DNA of 40,600 bases, from positions 1 to 40,600 of the forward strand of contig JAFUYP010000055.1 of assembly GCA_017470535.1 (NCBI GenBank), in the 5' to 3' direction. The stretch is from Ruminococcus sp. Its GTDB lineage: Bacteria; Bacillota; Clostridia; Oscillospirales; Ruminococcaceae. Every line of letters starts with the position of its first letter. Within the stretch, counting starts at the first letter, position 1. The notes beneath the pieces are model-generated. The model was not told where the DNA came from. It did no database searches and worked only from the letters and a program-made list of their open reading frames with translations. Below are positions 30,580 to 38,078 of this stretch, one piece after another. Both the position numbers and the translations under genes were made by a program.

Positions 30580-31227
30580 ATGCAAAGCATAAAGAATACA
30601 GACAAGGCTGCCTTGCAGCGTGCTGCAAGGCTCGGTCGGCGGCTTGCAGGCAGACAGGTCATACTTGCGTCAGCGTCGCCGAGAAGAAACGAGCTTATGC
30701 GTGCGATCACGTCAGATTTCCTGACAGAGCCTGCTGATATAGATGAAAGCCTTCCTGACTATATCCCGGCTAAAATGGCAAGCGAGTACCTCGCACGGCT
30801 CAAATGCCTTGCGGTCGCAAAAACGCACCCCCACGCACTTGTGATAGGCTCTGATACGACAGTCGTGGTCGATAATGAGATACTCGGCAAGCCTAATGAT
30901 GCAAAGCAGGCAAAGAATATGCTCAAAAGGCTCTCAGGGCGCACTCACAGCGTTGTCAGCGGTATTGCCGTGTCATGTAACGGCAGGCTCGCAAGCTCGT
31001 CAGATGTAACGAGCGTTGTGTTCACCGAGCTTGATGAACAGCTGATAGACTGGTATATATCGACAGGCTCGCCGTTTGATAAGGCAGGCGGTTACGGTAT
31101 ACAGGATTTTAAAAAGGACGAGGTGTATATCGGGTCGGGCAGCTATACTAATGTGGTAGGTCTGCCGGTCGAGGAGCTTACATTTCTGATAGATGCTTTT
31201 CTTGACGAAGAACCGGAGGTGCGCTGA
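30580..31227 (+). CDS. maf: Maf-family nucleotide pyrophosphatase
   Basis: 215 residues. Maf signatures: the N-terminal ILASASPRRNELMR, VIGSDTTVVVDNEILGKP, LSGRTHSVVSGIAV, and FDKAGGYGIQ near the C terminus. Maf proteins hydrolyse non-canonical or modified NTPs (dTTP/UTP or m7GTP subfamilies) and are tied to septum control in Bacillus. An extra ~25 residues precede the usual Maf start (MQSIKNTDKAALQRAARLGR), yet GAGG is well placed for this ATG. The stop overlaps the next start by 1 nt. Confidence 0.93.
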   Translation: MQSIKNTDKAALQRAARLGRRLAGRQVILASASPRRNELMRAITSDFLTEPADIDESLPDYIPAKMASEYLARLKCLAVAKTHPHALVIGSDTTVVVDNEILGKPNDAKQAKNMLKRLSGRTHSVVSGIAVSCNGRLASSSDVTSVVFTELDEQLIDWYISTGSPFDKAGGYGIQDFKKDEVYIGSGSYTNVVGLPVEELTFLIDAFLDEEPEVR

Positions 31228-31538
31228 TGGGGCTTTTCTCAAAAAAGAAAAAGGATACCATGACCCTCTCACAGCTCAGGGAGTATGATAAAAAAGCCAT
31301 ATCATATGTCGTCAGACGTGAAAACGGCGGGGAAACTATCCTCGGGCGTAAGGGCGCAATATCCGTCAAGGACGATGAGATAGTTATAGTGTGTAACGGC
31401 TCGCAGGCGCTGAGAGTGAATACCGACGGTGCAGTCATGGCGACACTTATGAGCGGCAACGGCGTTGACATCAAAGGAACTGATGCTGACGGCAGACCTG
31501 TACACGCCATAGCATATTATTCAAATCTCAGACAATGA
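31227..31538 (+). CDS. Small protein of unknown function after maf
   Basis: 103 residues. Lys-rich N terminus (GLFSKKKKD), then an apparently beta-rich domain (ETILGRKGAISVKDDEIVIVCNGSQALRV). No signal peptide or membrane segment. It begins at the last base of the maf stop codon with GGAGGT upstream, so it is translated with maf. No family recognised. After it, 31539-31819 is AT-rich and contains a distant inverted pair CTGTCAAA / TTTGACAG (31570-31577 with 31615-31622) and the HU promoter. Confidence 0.75.
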   Translation: MGLFSKKKKDTMTLSQLREYDKKAISYVVRRENGGETILGRKGAISVKDDEIVIVCNGSQALRVNTDGAVMATLMSGNGVDIKGTDADGRPVHAIAYYSNLRQ

Positions 31539-31755
31539 TTATAAATTTTTTGTAAATTCAGACGGTGAGCTGTCAAAAATGCTGTATTGTACTGAAATTG
31601 CATAACTGCGGTTATTTGACAGTATCCGGAGCTGGCGGCTGATAAATATAAATATATAATATGTTAATAAATACAAATATTAGTCCGAGACCCTGCAAAC
31701 ATTTTATATAAAGTTACAAATATTCTGAAAAAACGCAAAAATAGGCGGTTTTGAT

Positions 31756-31784
31756 TTGACAAACGGCGTAAAATGGGCTATAAT
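31756..31784 (+). promoter_or_regulatory. Consensus promoter of the HU operon
   Basis: TTGACA (31756-31761), 17 bp, TATAAT (31779-31784), both perfect, followed by GGAGG and ATG at 31820. It predicts high constitutive expression. Confidence 0.9.
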
Positions 31785-31819
31785 ACAAACAGAATAAAAA
31801 TTATTGGAGGTAGTAAACA

Positions 31820-32098
31820 ATGAAAAAGTCAGATTTAGTTGCACTTATCGCTGAGAAAGGCGGCTATACAAAGACTGAGGCTAACAAGGCACTCAGCACA
31901 GTTATAGACGCTATCTCACAGTCACTTGAGAAGGGCGAGAAGGTATCTCTCGTAGGCTTCGGTACTTTTGAGGTTCGTGACAGAGCTGCCAAGAAGTCCA
32001 TCAACCCTGCTACAAAGCAGCCTATCGAGGTACCTGCCAAGAAGGTTCCTGCATTCAAGGCTGGCAGAGCTCTCAAGGACGCAGTAGACAAGAAGTAA
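31820..32098 (+). CDS. hup: HU-type nucleoid protein
   Basis: 92 residues, standard HU length. Helical dimer region (KKSDLVALIAEKGGYTKTEANKALSTVIDAI), VSLVGFGTFEVRDRAA, the DNA-binding arm with NPATKQPIEVPAKKVPAF, and FKAGRALKDAV. It binds and bends DNA as a dimer. Codon use is strongly biased (Lys almost only AAG), fitting the perfect promoter and high expression. The gene continues into a Lys/Ala-rich protein gene after 29 nt. Confidence 0.96.
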   Translation: MKKSDLVALIAEKGGYTKTEANKALSTVIDAISQSLEKGEKVSLVGFGTFEVRDRAAKKSINPATKQPIEVPAKKVPAFKAGRALKDAVDKK

Positions 32099-32127
32099 TT
32101 TCATATATCTGAAAGGAGATAATCACA

Positions 32128-32550
32128 ATGGCTGATACTAAGAAGACAGTTAAGGAAACTGCTGAGAAGGTAGCTGCTGATGCTAAGGAAGCAGTAGCAG
32201 AAACAAAGAAGGCAGTAAAGAAGGCTGCTGATACAACAGCTAAGAAGGCAACAGCTGCTAAGAAGACAGCTAAGGCTGCAACTGCAAAGGCTAAGACTGC
32301 TGCAAAGACAACAGCTTCAAAGGCTAAGACAACTGCTAAGAAGGCAGTTGAGGATAAGGCAGTAGTATATGTTCAGTACGGCGATAAGGAAGTTGTTGCT
32401 AAGGACGTACTTGAAGCTGCAAAGGCTGATTTCAAGGCTAACCCTGAAACAAAGGGCACTGTAAGATCTATCAAGGTATACATCAAGCCTGAGGATAATG
32501 CTGCATACTATGTAGTAAACGACAAGTTTGAGGGTAAGATCGACCTTTGA
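32128..32550 (+). CDS. Lys/Ala-rich histone H1-like protein with DUF6465-type C-terminal domain
   Basis: 140 residues. Residues 1-75 are a repetitive Lys/Ala/Thr tract (ETKKAVKKAADTTAKKA, AKTAAKTTASKAKTTAKKA) like bacterial H1 homologues and expected to be disordered and DNA- or RNA-binding. Residues 76-140 form a compact domain (VVYVQYGDKEVVAKDVLEAAKADF, VRSIKVYIKPEDNAAYYVVNDKF) that I recall as DUF6465, common in clostridia. GAAAGGAG lies upstream. It shares the codon bias and promoter of HU, so both are probably abundant nucleoid components. A terminator follows immediately. Confidence 0.83.
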   Translation: MADTKKTVKETAEKVAADAKEAVAETKKAVKKAADTTAKKATAAKKTAKAATAKAKTAAKTTASKAKTTAKKAVEDKAVVYVQYGDKEVVAKDVLEAAKADFKANPETKGTVRSIKVYIKPEDNAAYYVVNDKFEGKIDL

Positions 32551-32574
32551 TAAAGGGCTTTACTTAATGTGAAC

Positions 32575-32611
32575 AAAAACAGGGTGCTAAGTGGATGTAC
32601 CCTGTTTTTTT
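32575..32611 (+). terminator. Terminator of the HU operon
   Basis: 11-bp stem AAAAACAGGGT / ACCCTGTTTTT (32575-32585 with 32599-32609), 13-nt loop and a T-run to 32611. Confidence 0.92.
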
Positions 32612-32629
32612 ATGTATCCGGAGGAAAAC

Positions 32630-33226
32630 ATGAAAAGAATACTCATCTTTATAATATTTCTGTGTATCGGCATAGCACTGCCCATAGTCGGCGTGAAGGC
32701 ATATAGGAGCAACGAGCGCCTTATGAATGAGGGCATAGATGTCGAAGCAAAGATAGTGTCAAACAATGGCGGCGAGATCAAGGTCGAATATAAGGATAAA
32801 AACGGCAAGACTGTCACCGCAAAGGGTATCATCAACGACAGCGACCGCTCGGTCGGCAGGGAGTTCAAAGGCAAGTATTTCCCCGATGACCCTGAGACTG
32901 TCCATCTGCCTGCGAAAAAATCCCTTATTTATCTGGTAATGGCGATGTTCGGCGGCTTTACACTTTTTAGCTGGATAATCGTGATAAGGGGCATCGTCAA
33001 TAAAGCCACGGGTTCATCAGTCGGCAAGAACGGTATCGTCACAAGGGCGCAGGTGCTCAATTACAACGTCGAAACAAATATGTGTACCGTGCAGTTCCGC
33101 CGTGGCGACGGACTTGACTGTGTGGTCGATGTACGCAGTGAGATAGCATACAGTATAGGCGCTTATATAAATATAAAGTATATCCCCAAGGGCAAGAGCG
33201 CAAATGTTATCATACTGGGGTATTGA
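32630..33226 (+). CDS. Two-helix membrane protein, DUF3592-like
   Basis: 198 residues. Two transmembrane helices (about 4-22, ILIFIIFLCIGIALPIVGV; and 97-118, LIYLVMAMFGGFTLFSWIIVI), each followed by a small beta module: VEAKIVSNNGGEIKVEYKDKNGKTV ... GKYFPDDPETV and VTRAQVLNYNVETNMCTVQF ... INIKYIPKGKSANV. The repeated A-x-V ... Y-x-P pattern resembles DUF3592, for which no function is known. GGAGG sits 5 nt before ATG 32630. An in-frame ATG at 32591 lies within the terminator hairpin and is rejected. Confidence 0.72.
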   Translation: MKRILIFIIFLCIGIALPIVGVKAYRSNERLMNEGIDVEAKIVSNNGGEIKVEYKDKNGKTVTAKGIINDSDRSVGREFKGKYFPDDPETVHLPAKKSLIYLVMAMFGGFTLFSWIIVIRGIVNKATGSSVGKNGIVTRAQVLNYNVETNMCTVQFRRGDGLDCVVDVRSEIAYSIGAYINIKYIPKGKSANVIILGY

Positions 33227-33250
33227 CAGTCCTTATTAATAATTTAACTA

Positions 33251-33279
33251 TTGACAAATATCCCTTTTTTTAGTATAAT
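33251..33279 (+). promoter_or_regulatory. Consensus promoter of the SH3 protein gene
   Basis: TTGACA (33251-33256), 17 bp, TATAAT (33274-33279), both perfect, 93 nt before the start codon. Confidence 0.88.
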
Positions 33280-33303
33280 TATAATGATATGTATAAAGGC
33301 AAG

Positions 33304-33335
33304 ACCGCAAAAAGACTGCCTGAGGGCTTTGCGGT
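33304..33335 (+). other. Leader hairpin in the SH3 gene 5' UTR
   Basis: Stem ACCGCAAA / TTTGCGGT (33304-33311 with 33328-33335) with a possible inner GCC / GGC pair. No T-run follows at once. It sits in a ~85-nt leader and may stabilise the mRNA or regulate translation. Confidence 0.5.
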
Positions 33336-33371
33336 GTCGTCTGAAAGTATGCTTGAAGGGAAGGAATATAA

Positions 33372-33950
33372 ATGTCAGATAACAGAAACAGCAGCAGGCA
33401 CAGAACGCCTGTAAAAGCTGATACAAGGGCTAAGCGTCCTGATTATGAAGATGAGGAGTATGACGAAGCGGACGATGCTCAGTTTGCGACTACTGTAAAG
33501 GGCGTTATCGCCGTAATGGTAACGTTCATGGTGGTAATGATAGTGCTCATGTTCACAGCACGCAGTATGTTTGTATTGAGCGGTAATGAGTATAAGGAGA
33601 TAGAGAGCGGCAAGGTAACTTCTACCGAGCCGACAGTATATGAAGCCGAGAACACCACAGCCGCAGAGGAGGAGGATAACAGCTCCAAGAAAAAGCGTAC
33701 TGCCGGTCCTAATGCCCAGGAGAAGAATAACGAAACGACCACCACAAAGAAGCTCGAGGGCACTACACAGTATAGATGTATAAGTGCAGTTTACCTGCAT
33801 CCGCAGCCGTCGGCAGAGAGTGAGAATACTCTCGTTATACCGCAGGGCGCAGTTGTAGATGTGCAGAAGGAAGAGGGCGGCTGGTACTACCTTGATTATA
33901 ACGGCACGGTAGGCTGGGCGTATGGTACGTTCTTCACACTCAATCAGTAA
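33372..33950 (+). CDS. Membrane-anchored SH3-domain protein
   Basis: 192 residues. A charged cytoplasmic N terminus (RPDYEDEEYDEADDAQ), one transmembrane helix (about 43-64, GVIAVMVTFMVVMIVLMFTA), a Thr/Glu/Lys linker and a C-terminal bacterial SH3 domain (about 130-192; AVYLHPQPSAESENTLVIPQGAVVDVQ, GGWYYLDYNGTVGWAYGTFF). No catalytic domain. It probably binds the cell wall and may recruit cytoplasmic partners through the acidic N terminus. Monocistronic. Confidence 0.8.
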   Translation: MSDNRNSSRHRTPVKADTRAKRPDYEDEEYDEADDAQFATTVKGVIAVMVTFMVVMIVLMFTARSMFVLSGNEYKEIESGKVTSTEPTVYEAENTTAAEEEDNSSKKKRTAGPNAQEKNNETTTTKKLEGTTQYRCISAVYLHPQPSAESENTLVIPQGAVVDVQKEEGGWYYLDYNGTVGWAYGTFFTLNQ

Positions 33951-33965
33951 TAATAGAAAAACAAG

Positions 33966-33993
33966 AGCCGCTGTCGTGTGCAGCGGCTTTTTT
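33966..33993 (+). terminator. Terminator of the SH3 protein gene
   Basis: 8-bp stem AGCCGCTG / CAGCGGCT (33966-33973 with 33981-33988), 7-nt loop and six Ts. Confidence 0.93.
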
Positions 33994-34002
33994 GTGTATA
34001 AT

Positions 34003-34026
34003 AAAAGTGGGCTGCGTTTGCAGCCC
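34003..34026 (-). terminator. Terminator of the ABC-GT2 operon
   Basis: 7-bp stem GGGCTGC / GCAGCCC (34009-34015 with 34020-34026) with a GTTT loop. The minus strand continues ACTTTTATT; the plus side also has TGTTTTTA, so it may act both ways. Confidence 0.82.
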
Positions 34027-34031
34027 TGTTT

Positions 34032-34871
34032 TTATCCTCTTAAAAACTTTTTGTATAAGACCTCCGTCATCTTCCCCGGCAGAATAAACATTGCGATCTG
34101 GAAAAGCGTCGGTATAAGAAAATCGGCAAATGACGAAAACCCTTTGCGGAAGTTGCCAAATCTCACTTTTATAAACGCTTTGGTGTTTGCATAATTGCTC
34201 CTGCGCTTGTAGTTGTCCTTGTTGACACGGTATCTTACAAGGGCTCTCGGGATATTTCTCCCGATAGCGCCTGCCATGAGCATATTTACCACAAACTCAT
34301 AGTCCTCGCATCTTTTGATGTCACTGTAACCGCCCACACGCAGCGCCAAATGCTTTTTGTAGCAAAGCGTCTGGTTATTAAAAGGATTCCTGCGCCGGGC
34401 GTATCTGTGTATCTCCTTGTTTGTGACAGGCGTTTTCTTGAACGCTATGTGTTTTCCCGTGTCGCTGTCAAATTCATCAATGTACGCCCCTGCCATGTCT
34501 ATCTCGGGGTGTGCAGCAAACAGCCTCATCATCAGCTCGCACCTGTTCTTTTCGGCATAGTCATCGGAATCCATTTTAACGATGATGTCGTGCTTTGCAG
34601 CTTTAAGTCCCTCGTTTGCACAAAGCCCTGTCCCACGCTTTGACACTCTCAGGACGTTTATGCAGCTGTACCTGCTCTGATACTCTTCAAGCACTGAATC
34701 AAGCTCCTGCGTCAGTTCGCCGTCGCAGACTATTATAAAATCATCAGTAGGGCAGGTCTGCGCTAAAATGCTGTCAATGCTCAGCCTGAAAAACTCCGCC
34801 TTCTCACCGGAATAAACGGACATAAGCACACTGTATCCCGGCAGCCTTGCCGAATCTGAATGTGTACCCAT
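34032..34871 (-). CDS. Family 2 glycosyltransferase
   Basis: 279 residues. GT-A fold: SVLMSVYSGE at the N terminus, FIIVCDGELT, and the metal/nucleotide-sugar motif KMDSDDYAEKNR, then GGYSDIKRCEDYEF in the acceptor region (conserved ED). A hydrophobic C-terminal segment (FADFLIPTLFQIAMFIL) may associate with membrane. It transfers an unidentified sugar to a glycan or lipid-linked acceptor. Start ATG 34871 follows GAGGTGA; GTG 34880 overlaps that site. Last gene of an operon with the ABC-2 exporter pair, 15 nt after the ATPase gene, so it probably modifies or builds the exported polysaccharide. Confidence 0.9.
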   Translation of the reverse strand: MGTHSDSARLPGYSVLMSVYSGEKAEFFRLSIDSILAQTCPTDDFIIVCDGELTQELDSVLEEYQSRYSCINVLRVSKRGTGLCANEGLKAAKHDIIVKMDSDDYAEKNRCELMMRLFAAHPEIDMAGAYIDEFDSDTGKHIAFKKTPVTNKEIHRYARRRNPFNNQTLCYKKHLALRVGGYSDIKRCEDYEFVVNMLMAGAIGRNIPRALVRYRVNKDNYKRRSNYANTKAFIKVRFGNFRKGFSSFADFLIPTLFQIAMFILPGKMTEVLYKKFLRG

Positions 34872-34886
34872 ATCCGTCACCTCTTT

Positions 34887-35963
34887 TTATTCCTGTGTGC
34901 TTTCCTCAGCCGGTGTACCCTGAGCCTGTGCATCATCGCTCACTGCCGGCTGTACAGTCTCCTGTGCTGCGGCAGCTGCGGCATTATCGGCATTCTCAGC
35001 CGGCTGAGCCTGCTGCTCCTGTGTCTGTGTATCTGTTGCTGCTGTTTCAGCCTTTGGAGCAGCCTTTTTCTTCTTCTTTTTCTTTTTAGGCTTAGGCGGC
35101 GTGAATGTCAGATCCGACAGCCCAAGAGCCTTTCGCCTTTCAAGACGCTGCTCTTCAAATTCCTTAGCCTTTTGCTCGATCTCTTTTTTCTTCTTAGATT
35201 TAGCAGCTCTTTCTTTCTTCTTGCGCTCTTCGATAGTGGTTGCATATTCGTTGGCGACAGTCTCAATATCGCCGGACATTACTACCTCGCCCTTGTTGAG
35301 CCATATAGCATAGTCGCACATAGCCTTGCAGGTGTCCATATTGTGAGATACGAACAAAAGCGTTGTGCCGCCTGCGAGCATCTCCCTCATCTTGTTCATG
35401 CACTTTTTGCGGAAAAGCATATCACCTACCGACAGTACCTCGTCAACTATCAGTATATCAGGCTTTACCATAGTAGCTACCGAGAAGCCGAGTCTTGATT
35501 TCATACCGGAGGAGAAATTCTTCACCGGCGTGTCAAGAAAATCCTCCAGCTCCGAGAATTCCACTATCTCGTCAAACCTTTCCTCTACAAACGCTTTGGA
35601 ATAGCCGAGTATGCAGCCGTTTAGGTATATATTCTCCCTTGCCGTGAGCTTCGGGTCTATACCTGCACCAAGCTCGATAAGCGATGCCACCGTGCCGTTT
35701 ACCGTAACTTTACCCTTGTATGGCTTTAGTATGCGGCTGATGACCTTTAACAGCGTGCTCTTGCCGCTGCCGTTGGTGCCTATGATAGCCCATGCTTCAC
35801 CCGGCTTTATTTTAAGGTCGATGTCCTTGAGCGCCAAAAACTCCTTGAACATCAGCTCGCCCTTGACGAGCTTTACAAAATATTCCTTTAAGTTGTCGAT
35901 ATTCTCACTTGCTTTGTTAAAGCGTATCGTTACCTTATCGACATCAACGATATATTCACTCAT
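34887..35963 (-). CDS. Polysaccharide/teichoic acid ABC exporter ATPase (Wzt/TagH-like) with long C-terminal tail
   Basis: 358 residues. ABC domain with Walker A GTNGSGKST (62-70), the signature FSSGMKSRLGF (150-160), Walker B ILIVDEVLSVGD (170-) and the switch His in FVSHNMD. The sequence context around Walker A (GEAWAIIGTNGSGKSTLLKVISR) is typical of Wzt/TagH exporters. After about residue 240 comes a Lys/Glu helical region (ERKKKERAAKSKKKKEIEQKAKEFEEQR), a poly-Lys block and a final Ala/Gln/Glu-rich tail of ~70 residues. No folded carbohydrate-binding domain as in Escherichia coli O9a Wzt is visible, so the tail may bind RNA, membrane or partner proteins instead. It pairs with the permease 15 nt upstream. 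Confidence 0.9.
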   Translation of the reverse strand: MSEYIVDVDKVTIRFNKASENIDNLKEYFVKLVKGELMFKEFLALKDIDLKIKPGEAWAIIGTNGSGKSTLLKVISRILKPYKGKVTVNGTVASLIELGAGIDPKLTARENIYLNGCILGYSKAFVEERFDEIVEFSELEDFLDTPVKNFSSGMKSRLGFSVATMVKPDILIVDEVLSVGDMLFRKKCMNKMREMLAGGTTLLFVSHNMDTCKAMCDYAIWLNKGEVVMSGDIETVANEYATTIEERKKKERAAKSKKKKEIEQKAKEFEEQRLERRKALGLSDLTFTPPKPKKKKKKKKAAPKAETAATDTQTQEQQAQPAENADNAAAAAAQETVQPAVSDDAQAQGTPAEESTQE

Positions 35964-35978
35964 TACAAGACCCCCTTT

Positions 35979-36869
35979 TTAAATGTAAAGGATAAACTTA
36001 TCCTGGGTCTTTTTAAACACCGTGATACCAATTATAAGCATCAGGAACGCATATCCGAACCCGAGCACGAAATCCCACATCGTAAGAACGTGCCAGCCGG
36101 GTACCTTGTCAATGATAGGGTTCCAGACAAACGCACGGAACTGCTTTATATAGATGTAAGCCGGGTTGCCGTACTGAATAAAGTTTGAAAGATATAAAGC
36201 GATAGGTGTTTCTCCGGCCTTTATCTGAGCCTTGCCCTTTTTGTTGATAGTGCCGAGATCATAGAATATCGCCGAGCAGTATACCCATGCTGTAAGTATC
36301 GCATGGTAGATATACTTTATATCTCTGAAAAATACATTGAGCGCTGCGAGCAGGAATCCAAGCCCCATAGCGAAGATGTATGCTTCCACCACAACTATGA
36401 TTATCCCAAGATCCCAGAATGTGAACAGCAGCCTGCCCTCAACGATAGAGTAGTATATCATCAAAAGCACCAGTGCGCCGAGTGAGAATACAAAGTCAAC
36501 CATAGATGCAGTTATCTTTGACATCGGGAACATGAATTTCGACACATACGTCTTTTTGAGCAGCGACGCATTGTCGGTGATAGCGCCGAGCGCTTTGTTT
36601 GTCGCAGTTCTTATGAATTCAAATACCGTTCTTCCGATCATCAGGTAGATAGGGAACAGCTCTATCTTCTTTGCAAAGAGCATCGTGAACACTATCGACA
36701 TGATTATCATTATCATCAGAGGGTTGAGTACGCTCCATACATATCCCAAAAAGCTGCGGCGGTATTTGAGCTTTATATCTCTTGAAACGAGCTGATAAAG
36801 CAGATCCTTGTAATTGAAAAGCTCGAGGAAAGAGCCTTCCTTGAATTTATGTTTTTTCTCTTCGGTCAA
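35979..36869 (-). CDS. ABC-2 type polysaccharide exporter permease (Wzm/TagG-like)
   Basis: 296 residues with about six transmembrane helices. The N-terminal LLYQLVSRDIKLKYRRSFLGYVWSVLNP is characteristic of Wzm/TagG permeases; later features include SKFMFPMSKITASMVDF and NVFFRDIKYIYHAILTAW. With the adjacent ATPase it should export a lipid-linked wall polysaccharide or teichoic acid. The start is TTG 36869, supported by AAGGTGA 6 nt upstream. Operon promoter at 36930-36958. It lacks nucleotide-sugar synthesis neighbours, so the exported polymer is unknown. Confidence 0.92.
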   Translation of the reverse strand: MTEEKKHKFKEGSFLELFNYKDLLYQLVSRDIKLKYRRSFLGYVWSVLNPLMIMIIMSIVFTMLFAKKIELFPIYLMIGRTVFEFIRTATNKALGAITDNASLLKKTYVSKFMFPMSKITASMVDFVFSLGALVLLMIYYSIVEGRLLFTFWDLGIIIVVVEAYIFAMGLGFLLAALNVFFRDIKYIYHAILTAWVYCSAIFYDLGTINKKGKAQIKAGETPIALYLSNFIQYGNPAYIYIKQFRAFVWNPIIDKVPGWHVLTMWDFVLGFGYAFLMLIIGITVFKKTQDKFILYI

Positions 36870-36929
36870 TCGTTGTCACCTTACAATCTTTTTTCTTTTC
36901 TTGACTTATGATAAATAATACCAAGTTAT

Positions 36930-36958
36930 ATTTTAACATACTAAAATTCAAGTGTCAA
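36930..36958 (-). promoter_or_regulatory. Promoter of the ABC exporter operon
   Basis: TTGACA (36953-36958), 17 bp, TAAAAT (36930-36935) on the minus strand, ~60 nt before the TTG start. Element copy 3 ends 87 nt upstream of it. Confidence 0.8.
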
Positions 36959-37044
36959 TACAAAAGCGCCTATAATCGCACTTTTAGCTAAATAATAATG
37001 ATTTTAAGGCAAAAGATATAACAATTTGACCATACATATAATAA

Positions 37045-37218
37045 AGGCAACACCGCACGACCACCGGCTCACGCCTTTGTGTGCCATCTGCTTGCCGGAT
37101 TTCCGTCATAATACCCAATTTTACCTTGTCTTACGTCAGTAAAACTGCGGCAAAAATGGGCATTCTGACGAAAATTCGGACGGCGCATCTGACACACAAT
37201 GGTCGTGCGGTGTTGCCT
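37045..37218 (+). repeat. Interspersed foldback element, copy 3
   Basis: 172-bp core (37046-37217) with a perfect 19-bp terminal inverted repeat (AGGCAACACCGCACGACCA and its complement). About 78% identical to the reverse complement of copy 2 by hand alignment, with no net length change. Differences in the terminal stem (GCACGACC for GCCGGGCC), the next stem (TTGTGTG / CACACAA for TTGTATG / CATACAA) and the apical stem are paired. It lies 30 nt downstream of the mrp-like gene and upstream of the ABC operon promoter. Confidence 0.88.
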
Positions 37219-37248
37219 AAACAAAATATTAAGCCGGCATTAACCCTC

Positions 37249-38055
37249 TTAAAGCTCGATATCAGGGATAAGATCCTGCGGAATATCCTCTATCCTTCCG
37301 CTGTCGCAAAGTGCTGTTACAGACGGGTCTATCGGCAGCTTTGCAAGCACCTTCAAGCCGAATTCCTTAGCTATCTCATCGACATGGCTCTCACCGAACA
37401 GCTTTATCTGTTTTCCGCAGTCGGGGCAGGTGAGGTAGCTCATATTCTCCACCAGACCGATTATCGGAATATTCATCATCTTAGCCATTTTAACGGCTTT
37501 TGTGACTATCATCCTTACCATATCCTGCGGTGTCGTGACAACGATTATCCCGTCCACCGGCAGCGACTGGAACACTGTCAGCGGCACATCACCTGTTCCG
37601 GGCGGCATATCGACAAACATATGATCCACCTCGCCCCACGCCACGTCCGACCAGAACTGCGTCACAGTCCCGGCGATCACAGGACCTCTCCATATTACAG
37701 GCGAAGTCTCGTCCTCCACCAGCAGATTTATCGACATTACCTTTATATCTTCACGGCTCACACAGGGATATATGCTGTCCTCATCGCCTGTTGCCTTTTC
37801 GTTTATGCCGAATATCTTAGGTATAGACGGACCTGTTATGTCCGCATCGAGTATGGCAGTCGAGTATCCTTTTCTGTTGTGACCTACTGCCAGCAGGGAA
37901 GTCACCAGCGACTTGCCGACACCGCCCTTGCCGCTGACAACAGCTGTCATTTTCTTTACATTTGACATATAATGCGGCATAGCCTTTAAGCTCTCGGCAC
38001 TTCTCTCGCCGCACTCCGCACTGCACGAAGAGCATTCATGTGTACATTCGCTCAT
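37249..38055 (-). CDS. Mrp/NBP35-family Fe-S cluster carrier ATPase
   Basis: 268 residues. Deviant Walker A KGGVGKS (43-49), DADITGPSIP, FVDMPPGTGDVPLT and a C-terminal CPDC. The N terminus carries four cysteines (4, 8, 11, 15), as in eukaryotic Nbp35-type proteins, besides the CPDC pair. Family members bind and transfer [4Fe-4S] clusters in an ATP-dependent way. Acetolactate synthase upstream needs no cluster; dihydroxyacid dehydratase, a later branched-chain enzyme, does, but the link is speculative. Start ATG follows AAGGAG. The gene lies 115 nt downstream of ilvB. Confidence 0.92.
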   Translation of the reverse strand: MSECTHECSSCSAECGERSAESLKAMPHYMSNVKKMTAVVSGKGGVGKSLVTSLLAVGHNRKGYSTAILDADITGPSIPKIFGINEKATGDEDSIYPCVSREDIKVMSINLLVEDETSPVIWRGPVIAGTVTQFWSDVAWGEVDHMFVDMPPGTGDVPLTVFQSLPVDGIIVVTTPQDMVRMIVTKAVKMAKMMNIPIIGLVENMSYLTCPDCGKQIKLFGESHVDEIAKEFGLKVLAKLPIDPSVTALCDSGRIEDIPQDLIPDIEL

Positions 38056-38078
38056 AATTATTGCTCCTTTTCAGATAC

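Noticed and set aside
32128-32360. Repetitive AAGGCTAAG-type DNA as a possible tandem repeat element
   Set aside because: It is in-frame Lys/Ala/Thr coding sequence of the H1-like protein, with a promoter, ribosome site and terminator.
37081-37965. Open frame of ~294 codons on the plus strand
   Set aside because: It lies opposite the well-supported Mrp-type ATPase and begins inside foldback element copy 3; composition is Cys/His/Tyr-rich, with no ribosome site.
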